From JAGVSR01 sp963825555 (GTDB taxonomy: Bacteria > Pseudomonadota > Alphaproteobacteria > Rhizobiales > Hyphomicrobiaceae): a stretch of DNA of 64,000 nt. The notes beneath the pieces were generated by a model. The model saw only the letters and a program-made list of their open reading frames with translations. It searched no databases and was not told the origin of the DNA. The stretch lies in NCBI GenBank assembly GCA_963825555.1, contig CAWGTZ010000028.1:49240-113239 (forward strand), read 5' to 3'. Below, in pieces: positions 11,465 to 20,067 of this stretch. The translations under genes were made by a program, and so were the position numbers. Position 1 is the stretch's first letter. Each line of letters begins with the position of its first letter.

Positions 11465-11908
11465 ATGGCCGGTGCCCGCTCGCAGCGACGTGACGCAGCG
11501 GGCTGGCTGCATCCGGCGTCCTGGGTTGCGTTTGGGTTCCTGGCCGGCGTCGTCTTCTGGCATCTCGTGGGATTTTGGGATTTCGTCAGCAAAGCCGTCT
11601 TCCGCACCGGAACGGATGCACCGCTTACCGTCACTGCCAAGGCCGTGGTGCCGCCGCCCGTGAAGCCGCTCGTCGCCGGTAACGCACGCACGGCTGCCGG
11701 GGCCCACAAGCCCAGTTGCGTCGTCCTCGTCCTCGACAGGATCGGCGGTGCCACCCGGCAAGCGGCTTGCCCGGCCAAGACCTTCCATCACCGCAACGGG
11801 GGCGTGGGGATCAAGCGGGACCGGGAGCGGCCCATCCGTCCAGAAAATGCCGGGGGCCTCGCCGGATGGTCGACCCAGCTCGCGCCTCAAATGGCCAATC
11901 CTCGTTGA
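11465..11908 (+). CDS. Hypothetical membrane protein
   Basis: The predicted 147-aa protein has one strong hydrophobic segment at residues about 17-36 (WVAFGFLAGVVFWHLVGFW). A Pro/Ala/Val-rich linker follows, then a charged C-terminal domain with two cysteines (PSCVVLVL and RQAACPA). The ATG at 11465 follows an ACAGGG; upstream in-frame ATGs at 11396 and 11432 are possible. The opposite strand is also open over much of this stretch, so the call is tentative. The transmembrane segment placed near the N-terminus supports this strand. No family was recognised. It sits between the RNase T2 gene and another unassigned gene on the same strand. Confidence 0.5.
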   Translation: MAGARSQRRDAAGWLHPASWVAFGFLAGVVFWHLVGFWDFVSKAVFRTGTDAPLTVTAKAVVPPPVKPLVAGNARTAAGAHKPSCVVLVLDRIGGATRQAACPAKTFHHRNGGVGIKRDRERPIRPENAGGLAGWSTQLAPQMANPR

Positions 11909-12037
11909 GCGTCGAAAAAATCTTCAATCTGCTCCACGGCTTAACCTCCCATTAGCCATAACGGCTCAGACTGTAGAGGACGAAGGATCCGGTGCGTTCC
12001 CTTGGCCGGCCTCGTTGATCGAGTTTGAGGCGTTCGC

Positions 12038-12529
12038 ATGTTTGACTTCCTGAGTAGACTAATCAGTCTTTTCCGGCGTGAGGCTTCGGAAGGTCTGGCC
12101 ATGTCCGCCGGCGCTGCGCCCTCGGGTCTGAGGCCGATGACGACCGCTCCCACCATCGAGTGGGTCAGCTTCGAAAAGGCGGCGGTCGAGATCATCGCGG
12201 CCAGAACAACGGCACCGGCCGCGCCCCGCCCGGCTGTTCCCGCCGCCAGCGCCGGACTCATGGCAGCGCGCCTTCAGTCGGTCGCAAGGCTGAACCCCCC
12301 GTCTGCACTGGCACGCAAGAAGTCCCTCCGCTCCCCCGCTCACAAACCCCGCCCGGTGCAGATCCATTCGGCTCCAAAGCGCCGCGCGGACGCCAAGAGC
12401 GGATTGGTGCTGGAGCGTATGCAGAAGATGGCGCCGCTGCCGAGCGCTGAAATCATCGATCTGGATGCCGAGCGCCGCGCCCGCCGGATCCAGGCAGTTC
12501 AGGCTGAACTGGCGGCCATCTTTCAATAG
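12038..12529 (+). CDS. Hypothetical protein, Ala/Pro-rich
   Basis: The 163-aa product begins with an amphipathic MFDFLSRLISLFRREA segment. It continues with an Ala/Pro/Arg-rich, probably disordered middle, and ends in a charged helix (IDLDAERRARRIQAVQAEL). No catalytic motif or known domain is visible. The gene stands alone, 130 bp after its upstream neighbour, and converges with the gene ending at 12596. A shadow frame on the other strand is nearly as long, so coding status is moderately supported by the acid/base-patterned C-terminus only. Confidence 0.5.
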   Translation: MFDFLSRLISLFRREASEGLAMSAGAAPSGLRPMTTAPTIEWVSFEKAAVEIIAARTTAPAAPRPAVPAASAGLMAARLQSVARLNPPSALARKKSLRSPAHKPRPVQIHSAPKRRADAKSGLVLERMQKMAPLPSAEIIDLDAERRARRIQAVQAELAAIFQ

Positions 12530-12595
12530 ACCCCACTCAACGGATCAGTAGGGCGCTGACCGCCGGCAATCGGCCGTTGGAGCCTGCGTTAGCCC

Positions 12596-13351
12596 CTAGG
12601 CGGACTTGCGCATGCGCTCCACCCGCCAGGATTCTGGTGCCCGGGCCACAATGCCTAGACCAGCGGGCGCCGAAGACGGCTCCAGACGCGTCGGATCCAG
12701 GCTCCATTTCCGCGCCACCTGCATAACGTGATCCTCGGTCGGATGAAGGATCAAAGGACCGCCGGCGTCACCGCGCCGGTCGCGCACGCCGCGCAATTCG
12801 AACAGCTTCAGGCCCAGCGTGCGCTCTTCCTTCGTGGTCTTGCCCTTGCTCCAGATCACGCCTTCGTCACCGACGGCAAAGGCGCGCACGATGCGACCGT
12901 CGAGCATGCGTGCCCAAGCGAAGAAATCGACCGGCGGAAAGGCCATGAAGTACTGCACCTCGACGAAGCGCCCGCCGAGATCGACAAGAAGCGGCGTCGC
13001 CTTATCCACGAACATTCGGCCCAACGGCTGGGGCAGCGGCAAGCCGACCACGAACGTCCAGCCATTCACCGGCGGCGACACGAACACGTGCCGCTCTCCC
13101 AGCCGGGCATCGTAGACGGTGCCGATTCCAGAGTTCCAGTTGCACGGCTGCGGGGCGGCCAGAGCCAGGGCCTCGACCACGGCGGCCGTGTCACGCGTGC
13201 GAATGGCAAGCCACGCCATCCGGTAGCCGAACGGCTTTGGACTGTCGGGCTCCGTCGGATAGATGACACGGCCCGCAGCCAGTTGGGGCGCGAACCATCT
13301 GGCCGCCAGCGCGACCGTCACCGACACGAGGATGAAAATCGTCAGAATCAC
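12596..13351 (-). CDS. Hypothetical membrane-anchored protein
   Basis: The 251-aa product starts with a hydrophobic anchor (residues 1-16, ILTIFILVSVTVALAA) followed by a soluble domain with many aromatic residues. Phrases such as WLAIRTRDTAAVVEALAL, YDARLGERHVFVSPPVNGW and EVQYFMAFPPVDFFAWARM look like a folded mixed alpha/beta domain. I do not recognise the family. The start is a GTG at 13351 with only a weak GGGGG element upstream. It is probably exported or inner-membrane anchored with the bulk outside. The gene is monocistronic, and a stretch of more than 500 bp without a convincing gene lies upstream. Confidence 0.65.
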   Translation of the reverse strand: MILTIFILVSVTVALAARWFAPQLAAGRVIYPTEPDSPKPFGYRMAWLAIRTRDTAAVVEALALAAPQPCNWNSGIGTVYDARLGERHVFVSPPVNGWTFVVGLPLPQPLGRMFVDKATPLLVDLGGRFVEVQYFMAFPPVDFFAWARMLDGRIVRAFAVGDEGVIWSKGKTTKEERTLGLKLFELRGVRDRRGDAGGPLILHPTEDHVMQVARKWSLDPTRLEPSSAPAGLGIVARAPESWRVERMRKSA

Positions 13352-13872
13352 GTTGGCCCCCGGATGAGGGCAGTTAAGGGAGCGGGCCGCGGCCGATCAA
13401 GCGTGCGGAGCAGGTTTCGCAGGAAAAAGGGTGGTCGGATCGTTCCGGTGGCTCACTGACGTACCGGGCCAGACCAGAGCAAACGAGGCCAACCTGCGGA
13501 CCCTTGACAGGCAGCGGGGGCAGATCCTGCGACCCGCGGGCTGGCCTCTAGCTGCTCGTGCGGACTGAGCCTCGAGAGAGGGCGAGAGGCTCGAGTTCCG
13601 TTGCCGGTCTCGGTACCCGGCCGCCCCGCCGACAAAGCGATCACTACGCACGGGGCCAGCCGGCCATCGCCGACGCCGCCTCTATAGGGAACCCAGATGA
13701 CACGGCTCCAACGGCTCTATGTCACAAACATGACAGGAGAAGTTCACCGCGCGCCTGATCGGCGTGGAGCGCCCTGATGATGACAAAATCCTCAACAATT
13801 CCGGGTACTGCTGAGTACCAAACGCGTCTCTTCCACCCCTGGATCCGTTGCCCCTGACGAGGAGAAAACATC
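13352..13872. other. Intergenic stretch without a convincing gene
   Basis: About 520 bp separate two genes that point away from each other. Short open frames exist on both strands but lack ribosome sites and protein-like composition. Two structures are visible: a 7-bp inverted repeat GAGCCTC/GAGGCTC around 13567-13592, and TGTCA-N6-TGACA at 13720-13735, about 140 bp before the AIM24 gene. The second could be an operator for that gene. A GAGGAG element near 13860 is the AIM24 ribosome site. Confidence 0.5.
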
Positions 13873-14718
13873 ATGGCTGGCACGACATCGGTCCCCGGCT
13901 TTGGCCGCCGCGGCAGCATCCGCCCCGGATCCGACGTGGTCGACTTCGAGATCAAGGGCCAGGAGATGCAGTTCGTCGAGGTCGAACTCGATCCCGGCGA
14001 GAGTGCCATCGCCGAAGCCGGGTCCATGATGTTCAAGGATGCGCCGGTTCACATGGATACGATCTTCGGCGACGGATCGCATGCCAGCAAAGGGTTCGGT
14101 TCCAAGCTCTGGAGCGCGGGCAAGCGCCTCCTGACCGGCGAAAGCCTGTTCATGACCGTCTTCACCCACCAGGGCCAGGGCAAGGCCCGCGTGGCCTTTG
14201 CAGGCCCCTATCCCGGAAGAATCCTGGCGTTCCATCTCGGTGAAATGGGTGGCGAGCTGATTGCGCAGAAGGACAGTTTTCTGGCGGCCGCCAAGGGCGT
14301 CACCGTGGGCATTCACTTCCAGAAGCGGATCATGACCGGCCTCTTCGGCGGCGAGGGCTTCATCATGCAGAAGCTGGAGGGCGACGGTTACGTCTTCGTC
14401 CATTTCGGCGGCGCCATTATCCAGCGGGAACTGGCGCCGGGCGAGGTCCTGCATGTGGACACGGGCTGCGTGGCCGCCATGACCCCCGGCGTCGATTTCG
14501 ACATCGTGCGCGCGGGCTCGGTCAAGTCCATGATTTTCGGCGGCGAGGGCGTATTCTTCGCCGAGCTGCGCGGCCCCGGTACGGTCTGGCTCCAGAGCCT
14601 GCCGTTCTCACGCCTCGCAGGCCGCATCCTGGCCAATGCCGGCCCGGCAGGCGGGCATGGCGAGGGCTCGGTGCTCGGCCCGCTGGGCGGGATGTTCGAC
14701 GGTGACAACAGCGCTTGA
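13873..14718 (+). CDS. AIM24 family protein (TIGR00266)
   Basis: The 281-aa product matches the AIM24/TIGR00266 family. It has the core MQFVEVELDPGESAIAEAGSM, a Gly-rich centre (GLFGGEGFIMQKLEG), AIIQRELAPGEVLHVDTGC and GVFFAELRGPGTVWLQSLP. These proteins fold as repeated beta-helical barrels. Their molecular role is unknown in bacteria, while the yeast relative acts at the mitochondrial inner membrane. A strong GAGGAG ribosome site precedes the ATG at 13873. It has its own upstream region and ends in a strong hairpin at 14754-14779. The family assignment is secure and the function is not. Confidence 0.9.
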   Translation: MAGTTSVPGFGRRGSIRPGSDVVDFEIKGQEMQFVEVELDPGESAIAEAGSMMFKDAPVHMDTIFGDGSHASKGFGSKLWSAGKRLLTGESLFMTVFTHQGQGKARVAFAGPYPGRILAFHLGEMGGELIAQKDSFLAAAKGVTVGIHFQKRIMTGLFGGEGFIMQKLEGDGYVFVHFGGAIIQRELAPGEVLHVDTGCVAAMTPGVDFDIVRAGSVKSMIFGGEGVFFAELRGPGTVWLQSLPFSRLAGRILANAGPAGGHGEGSVLGPLGGMFDGDNSA

Positions 14719-14753
14719 AACGGGGCGAGAACCCCATTCTGACCCCCAAACAA

Positions 14754-14779
14754 AAACGGGACCCGCGAGGGTCCCGTTT
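14754..14779. terminator. Strong hairpin terminator, probably bidirectional
   Basis: An 11-bp perfect stem (AAACGGGACCC with GGGTCCCGTTT) carries a GCGA tetraloop, A-rich sequence on the left and TTTCCGTTTT on the right. It lies 36 bp after the AIM24 stop and 25 bp after the end of the convergent porin remnant, so it can end transcripts from both sides. Confidence 0.85.
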
Positions 14780-14803
14780 CCGTTTTCAGTTGTGCCAACC
14801 GGA

Positions 14804-15620
14804 TTAGGGCAGCGTGACCTTGGCCGAGAAGACGAAGCGCTCGTCGGCATTGCCCTCCGAACCGAACCAGTTGCCGCCGCTTGGGGACGTATCAGAGATA
14901 TTCGTATCCCAGTAGCGGAAGTCCATCGTGAAGTTCTCAACAGTGAGCGAGAGACCAGCGTTCCAGTAGGTGTAGTATCATCCGTACTAATGGCACGCAG
15001 CCCGCGTTGACAGTTCCACTATCGGCCTCCGAGTAACCAACGAGACCGCTGATAGACGGCTCAAAGATACCCATCTGCGGGCAAGGCGTAAGCGAGGGTA
15101 CCCTCGATGGTATACGTCTCGACGTAGTTGTCCTGGTCCGGCGTGTACCAGAAGGTGACGCCACCGGTCAGGTTCTTGACCAGTTCGGTGTTCATGCCGG
15201 CCTTGAACTCAACATAGTCTCCCGAGTTCTCAGCAGCCGGATAGAGATATCCGACCACGCCGAAGTCGAAGTTGATCTGGCCAAGCGAGGGCGTGATACC
15301 CATGTAAAGGTCAAGTTCCCAGGGCTCGAAGCCCGCACCGTCGACATTCGAAGCCCAGGCGCCCCAGTAAAGAATGCCGTAGCTCATGTCGATCGAGCCT
15401 TGAGCGGCCGGATCCTCGTTTGTCAGCGAGATGCCGCGGAAGACGTAGTCGCTCGTGGCGCCTACAGTCATCGACCAGCTGAACTCACGACCCTTCCGAG
15501 CGCGGCAGGAGCAGCAACCAATTCAACGTATTCGCCATCAGCAGCGGCCGGACCGACCGACGCGGCGAGTGCGAGGGCGGCCACGCCGGCAGCACCCATA
15601 AGTGTCTTCTTGATCGTCAT
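14804..15620 (-). pseudogene. Outer-membrane porin-like protein (TIGR02001 type), frameshifted
   Basis: Read leftward from ATG 15620, the first segment encodes a signal peptide (TIKKTLMGAAGVAALALAAS, then AADGEYVELVAAP). The frame then shifts near 15495 into REFSWSMTVGATSDYVFRGI and about 130 residues of beta-barrel sequence ending at a TGA near 15061. The family-like sequence continues in another frame as EPSISGLVGYSEADSGTVNAG, shifts again near 14995, and the last piece (YTYWNAGLSLTVENF to FVFSAKVTLP) ends at TAA 14804-14806. At least three, perhaps four, frame changes interrupt an otherwise well-kept gene. It is either a very recent pseudogene or a stretch of sequencing errors. The intact product would be an outer-membrane barrel. 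Confidence 0.8.
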
Positions 15621-16036
15621 ATGCTTAAACCCCCGTCCTTAGGTCCCTAACTGGCCCCGCCAACCCAACCGCACATCGGGTCGGAAATAAATCAGCGCCT
15701 GCTGGAGATCAGGAAAACAGGAAAACAGCCCCGGCGACAAGCACAGACAGATTGCGGAACGTCCCTTCGAGTCAGCGGTGTATCCGATCAGCAACGTCTT
15801 TGTGGAAATGGCCGATTCAGCGCCAACAATCGCTGGATTTTTGATCAATAAACCTGCGCCCGTCCGGCGCAGATGACCGATTTGGCGGCATTCTGCTGCA
15901 CGTCCAAGACCGCCGCGGAAGTCATCGCCCGGAGCCCAAACAGGCGTATAACCTCCTGCAGATGCAATTGCGGCACAGCTTTCTGTGGCCGAGTCGCCCG
16001 AACCAACGCCTACGTCTGATTCCAAGGTGTTCTGAC
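15621..16036. other. Intergenic region between the porin remnant and the SDR gene
   Basis: About 415 bp between two divergently read genes. It should hold both promoters, but I could not place convincing -35/-10 boxes. A short tandem repeat (CAGGAAAA twice) lies near 15711-15727. Open frames here are short and lack ribosome sites. I see no RNA gene. Confidence 0.4.
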
Positions 16037-16831
16037 ATGCCCTCGGCCCCGTCTCGTCGCCCTGTTGCCCTGATCACCGGAGCGGCCCGCCGGATCGGAC
16101 GGGCGATCGCGCTCGATCTGGCCGCGCGCGGTTTCGATATTGCAATCCACTACCGAAATTCTCGCAGTGCAGCAGAAGACGCCGCATCTGCCATCGAGAC
16201 GCTGGGCGCACGGGCCGTGGCCCTGCCGGGCGATCTTTCAAATCCCGAGGATGTCGAAAGGCTTGTTCCCGATTGTTGCGCTGCACTTGGCGCGCCGGTC
16301 TGCCTCGTCAACAACGCCAGCGAGTTCCAGCCAGACTCGGTGGGAACCGTTTCACTCGAAAGCTGGAACGCCCATCTCGACATCAACCTGCGCGCGCCCG
16401 TGTTCCTGGCCCAGTCATTGGTCCAGCATCTGCCCGATGGTGAGCACGGGAACGTCATCAACATCATTGACCAGCGGGTCTGGAAACTCACGCCGGAGTT
16501 CTTTTCCTACACGCTTTCCAAAGCGGGGCTTTGGACGGCAACGCGCACGCTGGCCCAGGCGCTCGCCCCCCGCGTGCGCGTCAATGCAATCGGCCCGGGC
16601 CCTGTGCTGAAGAGCATCCACCAGACAGACGCCGACTTTGCCGCCGAGGTGCAATCCACCTTGCTCCAGCGCGGGCCGACGACGGACGAGATCGCCGCTG
16701 CAGTCCGCTTCATCCTCGATGCACCGGCCATGACCGGACAGATGATCGCCCTCGACGGTGGCCAGCATCTGACGTGGAGCGAGGGTGAGCATAATCCGGC
16801 TACCACCTCGCGCACGACCGACCACGGCTAA
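16037..16831 (+). CDS. SDR family oxidoreductase, pteridine-reductase-like
   Basis: The 264-aa protein is a classical short-chain dehydrogenase. It has the cofactor motif ITGAARRIGRAIAL, with Arg residues that favour NADPH, then LVNNASEFQPD (NNAS in place of NNAG) and the catalytic YTLSK motif. VRVNAIGPGPVL and a C-terminal ALDGGQHLTW follow. The NNAS variant and TGAARRIG start resemble dihydromonapterin/pteridine reductases (FolM, PTR1), which reduce pterins in folate-related metabolism. Confidence in that substrate is moderate. I start at ATG 16037 after AAGGTG; a longer in-frame start at 15962 lacks support. It is monocistronic and followed by 187 bp before the next gene. Confidence 0.85.
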   Translation: MPSAPSRRPVALITGAARRIGRAIALDLAARGFDIAIHYRNSRSAAEDAASAIETLGARAVALPGDLSNPEDVERLVPDCCAALGAPVCLVNNASEFQPDSVGTVSLESWNAHLDINLRAPVFLAQSLVQHLPDGEHGNVINIIDQRVWKLTPEFFSYTLSKAGLWTATRTLAQALAPRVRVNAIGPGPVLKSIHQTDADFAAEVQSTLLQRGPTTDEIAAAVRFILDAPAMTGQMIALDGGQHLTWSEGEHNPATTSRTTDHG

Positions 16832-17018
16832 GGCGGCGCAAGTCCTGCCACATTTCTTCCTCTTCCCGCCCCAACTCGCGCCCCAAACATGGGCGAGTAA
16901 GTGGGAAGCCTCGTCGTGCGGGTCCAGTCGTCAACCAATCTTTAAGGTTAAACCTTTAGGAACATTTGGTTGTGTTGGGTGCCCTTCGCGGGCACCGCGT
17001 TCGAGAACGGATAGACCT

Positions 17019-18260
17019 ATGAGAGTTTTCGCCGGAGCGACCTTCGCCGCAGTTGCCTGCCTTCTGTCACCCGCCCTCTCCCCTGATGCCGCCGCGGCCG
17101 ACCTGCCCGCCATCAAGGCCTCGCCTTCAAACGCTGTTCCGGAATGCGCGACCCCTGGTCGCCTGATGGCTTTCCTGACCAGCCGTAACAGCCGGCTTCC
17201 CGACCGCTACGACGGCATCGCCACCGAATACATGCGCCATGGCGAGGAACTCGGCATTCGCTGGGACTATGCCTTCTTCCAGATGCTGCTCGAGACCGGC
17301 AACCTCACCTACAAGGGCGACGTGAAGCCCGAGCAGAACAATTTCGCGGGCCTCGGCGCCACCGGCCGCGGCGCACGCGGCGAGAGCTTCAAGGACATCT
17401 CGAGCGGTGTCCGGGCACACCTCCAGCACGTGCTGATGTACTCGGGCGAGCAGATCGAGAACCCTGTCGCGGAGCGCACGCGTAACATTCAGGACTGGGG
17501 CGTGCTCACCAAGTGGCAGAAGTCCATCAAGGGCCCGCTGACCTACACCCATCTCGCCAAGAAGTGGGCGCCCGGCAGCCGCGCCTATACCCGTGACATC
17601 GCCAATGTCGCGGAGAACTTCTTCGACGGCTCCTGTAAAGGTGCCGATCCGCGCCCCGAACTGGTCGCCGAAGCCCGCAAGGGCCGCGAGACCGGTGTAA
17701 CCGTCGCCAAGGTCGAAGGTGCCCTCGCGGTCCCCTCGGGCAAAGGCGCGGAGATCGCCCGCAAAGCGATCGAGGAGCAACGCACCGCCGGCGGCCTCAC
17801 CATGGCCAGCCTTGGCGCGGGTGATCTGGCGCAGGCCGCCGCCGCCACTTCGCTCGTCAACCGCGAGGCGCCTGGCCCTAGCGTGAAGATCCTCAATGGT
17901 TCTGCCTCGGCCCAGGCCACCGATCCCCTTCCGACCGCCGACCTGCCCCCCGCAAGCGACACGGCCAAAGTCCAGACCGCCGCGCTGACCGGCGCCGCAG
18001 CCGCGACCGCGAACAACGCCACGCCGGCGTCCAAGTGTCGGGTCTGGACCGCCAGCTACGGTGGCAGCAAGGCCATCATCATCCGCGCCAAGTCCGGTGG
18101 AGCCACGAACTACACCGTGCTCGACGTCAACGAGGGTGCCGAGAAGCGCGAAGCGGAGGCCTACATCACCGCCTACGCCAAGGGCGGCGAGACGATTGCG
18201 GAGTTCACATCGTCGAACCAGGCTCTCGACAAGGCTTTCCAGCTCTGCCCCGAGGGCTGA
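17019..18260 (+). CDS. Secreted glucosaminidase-like protein, paralogue 1
   Basis: This 413-aa protein has a signal peptide (AGATFAAVACLLSPALSP then AAAAD). A domain at residues about 45-210 resembles the GH73/glucosaminidase fold: RLMAFLTSRNSRLPDRY, FFQMLLETGNLTYKGD with the candidate catalytic Glu, QNNFAGLGATGRGARG and RAHLQHVLMYSGEQIENP. An Ala/Thr-rich linker leads to a C-terminal module (about 340-413) of the form CRVWTASYGGSKAIIIRAK that ends in LCPEG and is SPOR-like in size. Likely role: peptidoglycan cleavage in the periplasm. The start ATG at 17019 gives the signal peptide. The next gene is a paralogue with the same two modules. An AAGGTT-A-AACCTT palindrome lies at 16944-16956 upstream. 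Confidence 0.8.
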   Translation: MRVFAGATFAAVACLLSPALSPDAAAADLPAIKASPSNAVPECATPGRLMAFLTSRNSRLPDRYDGIATEYMRHGEELGIRWDYAFFQMLLETGNLTYKGDVKPEQNNFAGLGATGRGARGESFKDISSGVRAHLQHVLMYSGEQIENPVAERTRNIQDWGVLTKWQKSIKGPLTYTHLAKKWAPGSRAYTRDIANVAENFFDGSCKGADPRPELVAEARKGRETGVTVAKVEGALAVPSGKGAEIARKAIEEQRTAGGLTMASLGAGDLAQAAAATSLVNREAPGPSVKILNGSASAQATDPLPTADLPPASDTAKVQTAALTGAAAATANNATPASKCRVWTASYGGSKAIIIRAKSGGATNYTVLDVNEGAEKREAEAYITAYAKGGETIAEFTSSNQALDKAFQLCPEG

Positions 18261-18317
18261 CGCCCAGCCCCATCCGTCCATTTGTAGAAACGCGTTGCAC
18301 GAAGAGGAATGCCGACC

Positions 18318-19400
18318 ATGTCACGTCGTCCTCTTCGTTCTGTGCAAACATCGGGTGGGTTGCTTGCGATCCTTGCGGTAATCGCACTTCCGCTCGGAGC
18401 CGCAGCGACACGCGCCGCGCCGGCCAGCCTCCCCGAAATCCGCATGACAGGGGAAAACCGCGTGCCGCGGTGCGTGACGCCCGACCGGCTCATGGCCTTC
18501 CTGAAGACCCGCAATTCGCGTCCTGATCCGCGTTTCCGCGACATCGCGCACTGGTACAAGCACTGGGGCGAAGCCTGGAAGGTCCGCTGGGACTATGCTT
18601 TCTTCCAGATGGCGATCGAGACCAATTTCCTCACGTATCGCCAGCCCAACGGCCGCATGGGCGATGTCGATCCCAGACAGAACAACTTCGCCGGCATCGG
18701 CACCACGGGCGGCGGCGTGCCCGGTGACCGCTTCCCCGATGTGAAGACCGGCGTTCTGGCCCAGATCCAGCACCTTGTTGCTTATTCCGGCGAGCGGCTC
18801 GCCAATCCGGTGGCTCCGCGAACGCAGTTGAAACAGGAAGACATCGTCGCCCTGTCCTTGCGCCTCAACCGGCCGGTGAAGTTCTCGGATCTCTCGGGCC
18901 GCTGGGCGGTGGATCGCAAATACGGATCCTCCATTGCCTGGGTCGCGGGCCAGTTCCGCGACAAGTTCTGCCGCAACCCCGACGTGGCTCCGCCGGAAGA
19001 GGTCGCAATCGTACCTGCAAAACCCCAGCGCGCCGTCAGACCCGCAGGCGCGCCACCGGTCCAGCCTGCAGCTTCCCAGACCAGCCCCGCCGCTGCCCTG
19101 CAACCAGCCCCGATGGATGCCCCGCTCGTGGCGCCGCAGCAGTGCCTGATCCAGACCGCAAGCTACGGCGGGCAGAAAACGATCCTGATCCGCCGCGACC
19201 TCGGCCATGCGATGGAACTCACCGCACTCAGCGTTCTCGACGGCTTCGAAAAGAGCATGACCGACAGCTATATTGCCGCCCGCGCGCCGGGTGGAACGCC
19301 GGTCGGAACCTTTCACGACCAGACGGCAGCCGTCACGAAGGCCCGCCAGCTCTGCCCGCCCGCGGCCGCCGTTCCAGGCCGCGAGGCTTCCGCGCGCTGA
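18318..19400 (+). CDS. Secreted glucosaminidase-like protein, paralogue 2
   Basis: The 360-aa product repeats the architecture of its upstream neighbour. It has a signal peptide (residues about 12-35), the glucosaminidase-like domain (RLMAFLKTRNSRPDPRF, WDYAFFQMAIETNFLTY with the candidate catalytic Glu, QNNFAGIGTTGGGVPGD, IQHLVAYSGERLANPV) and a Pro/Ala linker. The C-terminal module CLIQTASYGGQKTILIRRD ends in LCPPA. The start at ATG 18318 has AGAGG 10 bp upstream; an ATG at 18309 lies too close to it. Only 57 bp separate the two paralogues, so they are probably co-transcribed and arose by tandem duplication. The two cysteines bounding the C-terminal module are conserved in both copies and may form a disulfide. 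Confidence 0.8.
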   Translation: MSRRPLRSVQTSGGLLAILAVIALPLGAAATRAAPASLPEIRMTGENRVPRCVTPDRLMAFLKTRNSRPDPRFRDIAHWYKHWGEAWKVRWDYAFFQMAIETNFLTYRQPNGRMGDVDPRQNNFAGIGTTGGGVPGDRFPDVKTGVLAQIQHLVAYSGERLANPVAPRTQLKQEDIVALSLRLNRPVKFSDLSGRWAVDRKYGSSIAWVAGQFRDKFCRNPDVAPPEEVAIVPAKPQRAVRPAGAPPVQPAASQTSPAAALQPAPMDAPLVAPQQCLIQTASYGGQKTILIRRDLGHAMELTALSVLDGFEKSMTDSYIAARAPGGTPVGTFHDQTAAVTKARQLCPPAAAVPGREASAR

Positions 19401-19454
19401 TCCTCCAAGACCGTCCCAGCGTACTAAGCTTGAACGGTTCAAAGAGGTTTCCCC

Positions 19455-20042
19455 GTGCTGAAATCGCTCGCTCTCAAGGTCTTTTCGCTCACCCTGCTCG
19501 CGTCGACGTCCGTCTCCGTCTTGGCCACGGACACCCCGCAGGCAGGCAACGCGTTCGATTTCAGCTTCACGTCCATCGACGGCAAGCCGATGCCTCTCTC
19601 GGACTTCAAGGGTAAGGCGCTGCTTGTCGTGAACACCGCGTCGTTCTGCGGTTTTACCGATCAGTACAAGGGATTGCAGTCACTCCACGAGGCCTATGAG
19701 GACAAGGGGCTCGTGGTCGTGGGCGTGCCATCCAACGACTTCGGAGGGCAAGAACCGGGGTCAGAAGACCAGATCAAGGAATTCTGCCAGGGCGCTTTCG
19801 GCATTACTTTCCCGCTCACCGAGAAAGCTGTCGTCAAAGGCGATGCCGCCCATCCGTTCTATGTCTGGGCAAGGGAAACGCTCGGCCCCAAGTCGGCGCC
19901 GGGCTGGAACTTTCACAAGTACCTGGTCGGCCGCGACGGAGGCCTCATCGGGTCGTTTTATTCAGGCGTGGCGCCGGATGCCCAGGAACTCGTCGCCGCC
20001 GTCGAAAAGGCACTCGCCCAGCCCGCTGCCGTCACCCAGTGA
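19455..20042 (+). CDS. Periplasmic glutathione peroxidase
   Basis: The 195-aa protein has an N-terminal signal sequence (LKSLALKVFSLTLLASTSVSVLA). A full glutathione-peroxidase domain follows, with the peroxidatic Cys65 in VNTASFCGFT, Gln99 in SNDFGGQEPG and the Trp151-Asn152 pair in PGWNFHKYLVG. This is the complete catalytic tetrad of the Cys-type family, which reduces peroxides using thioredoxin-like donors or glutathione. The signal sequence suggests it works in the periplasm. The start is GTG 19455 behind AAAGAGG (19441-19447). It sits 54 bp after the glucosaminidase pair on the same strand and may be co-transcribed. Confidence 0.92.
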   Translation: MLKSLALKVFSLTLLASTSVSVLATDTPQAGNAFDFSFTSIDGKPMPLSDFKGKALLVVNTASFCGFTDQYKGLQSLHEAYEDKGLVVVGVPSNDFGGQEPGSEDQIKEFCQGAFGITFPLTEKAVVKGDAAHPFYVWARETLGPKSAPGWNFHKYLVGRDGGLIGSFYSGVAPDAQELVAAVEKALAQPAAVTQ

Positions 20043-20067
20043 CAGCGTATCGGCGTCTGACGGCACG

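Noticed and set aside
11171..11890. Long open frame on the minus strand opposite RNase T2 and the hypothetical membrane protein
   Set aside because: It overlaps the C-terminus of RNase T2, has low-complexity Gly/Arg/Pro composition and no ribosome site, so it is a shadow frame.
11941..11955. TTAA-N7-TTAG, close to a CtrA binding site, upstream of the gene at 12038
   Set aside because: One mismatch from the consensus, a single copy and no promoter elements nearby; too weak to report as a site.
13397..13758. Short open frames on both strands in the gap before the AIM24 gene
   Set aside because: No ribosome sites, Arg/Pro/Ser-rich translations typical of GC-rich shadow frames, and no recognisable domain.
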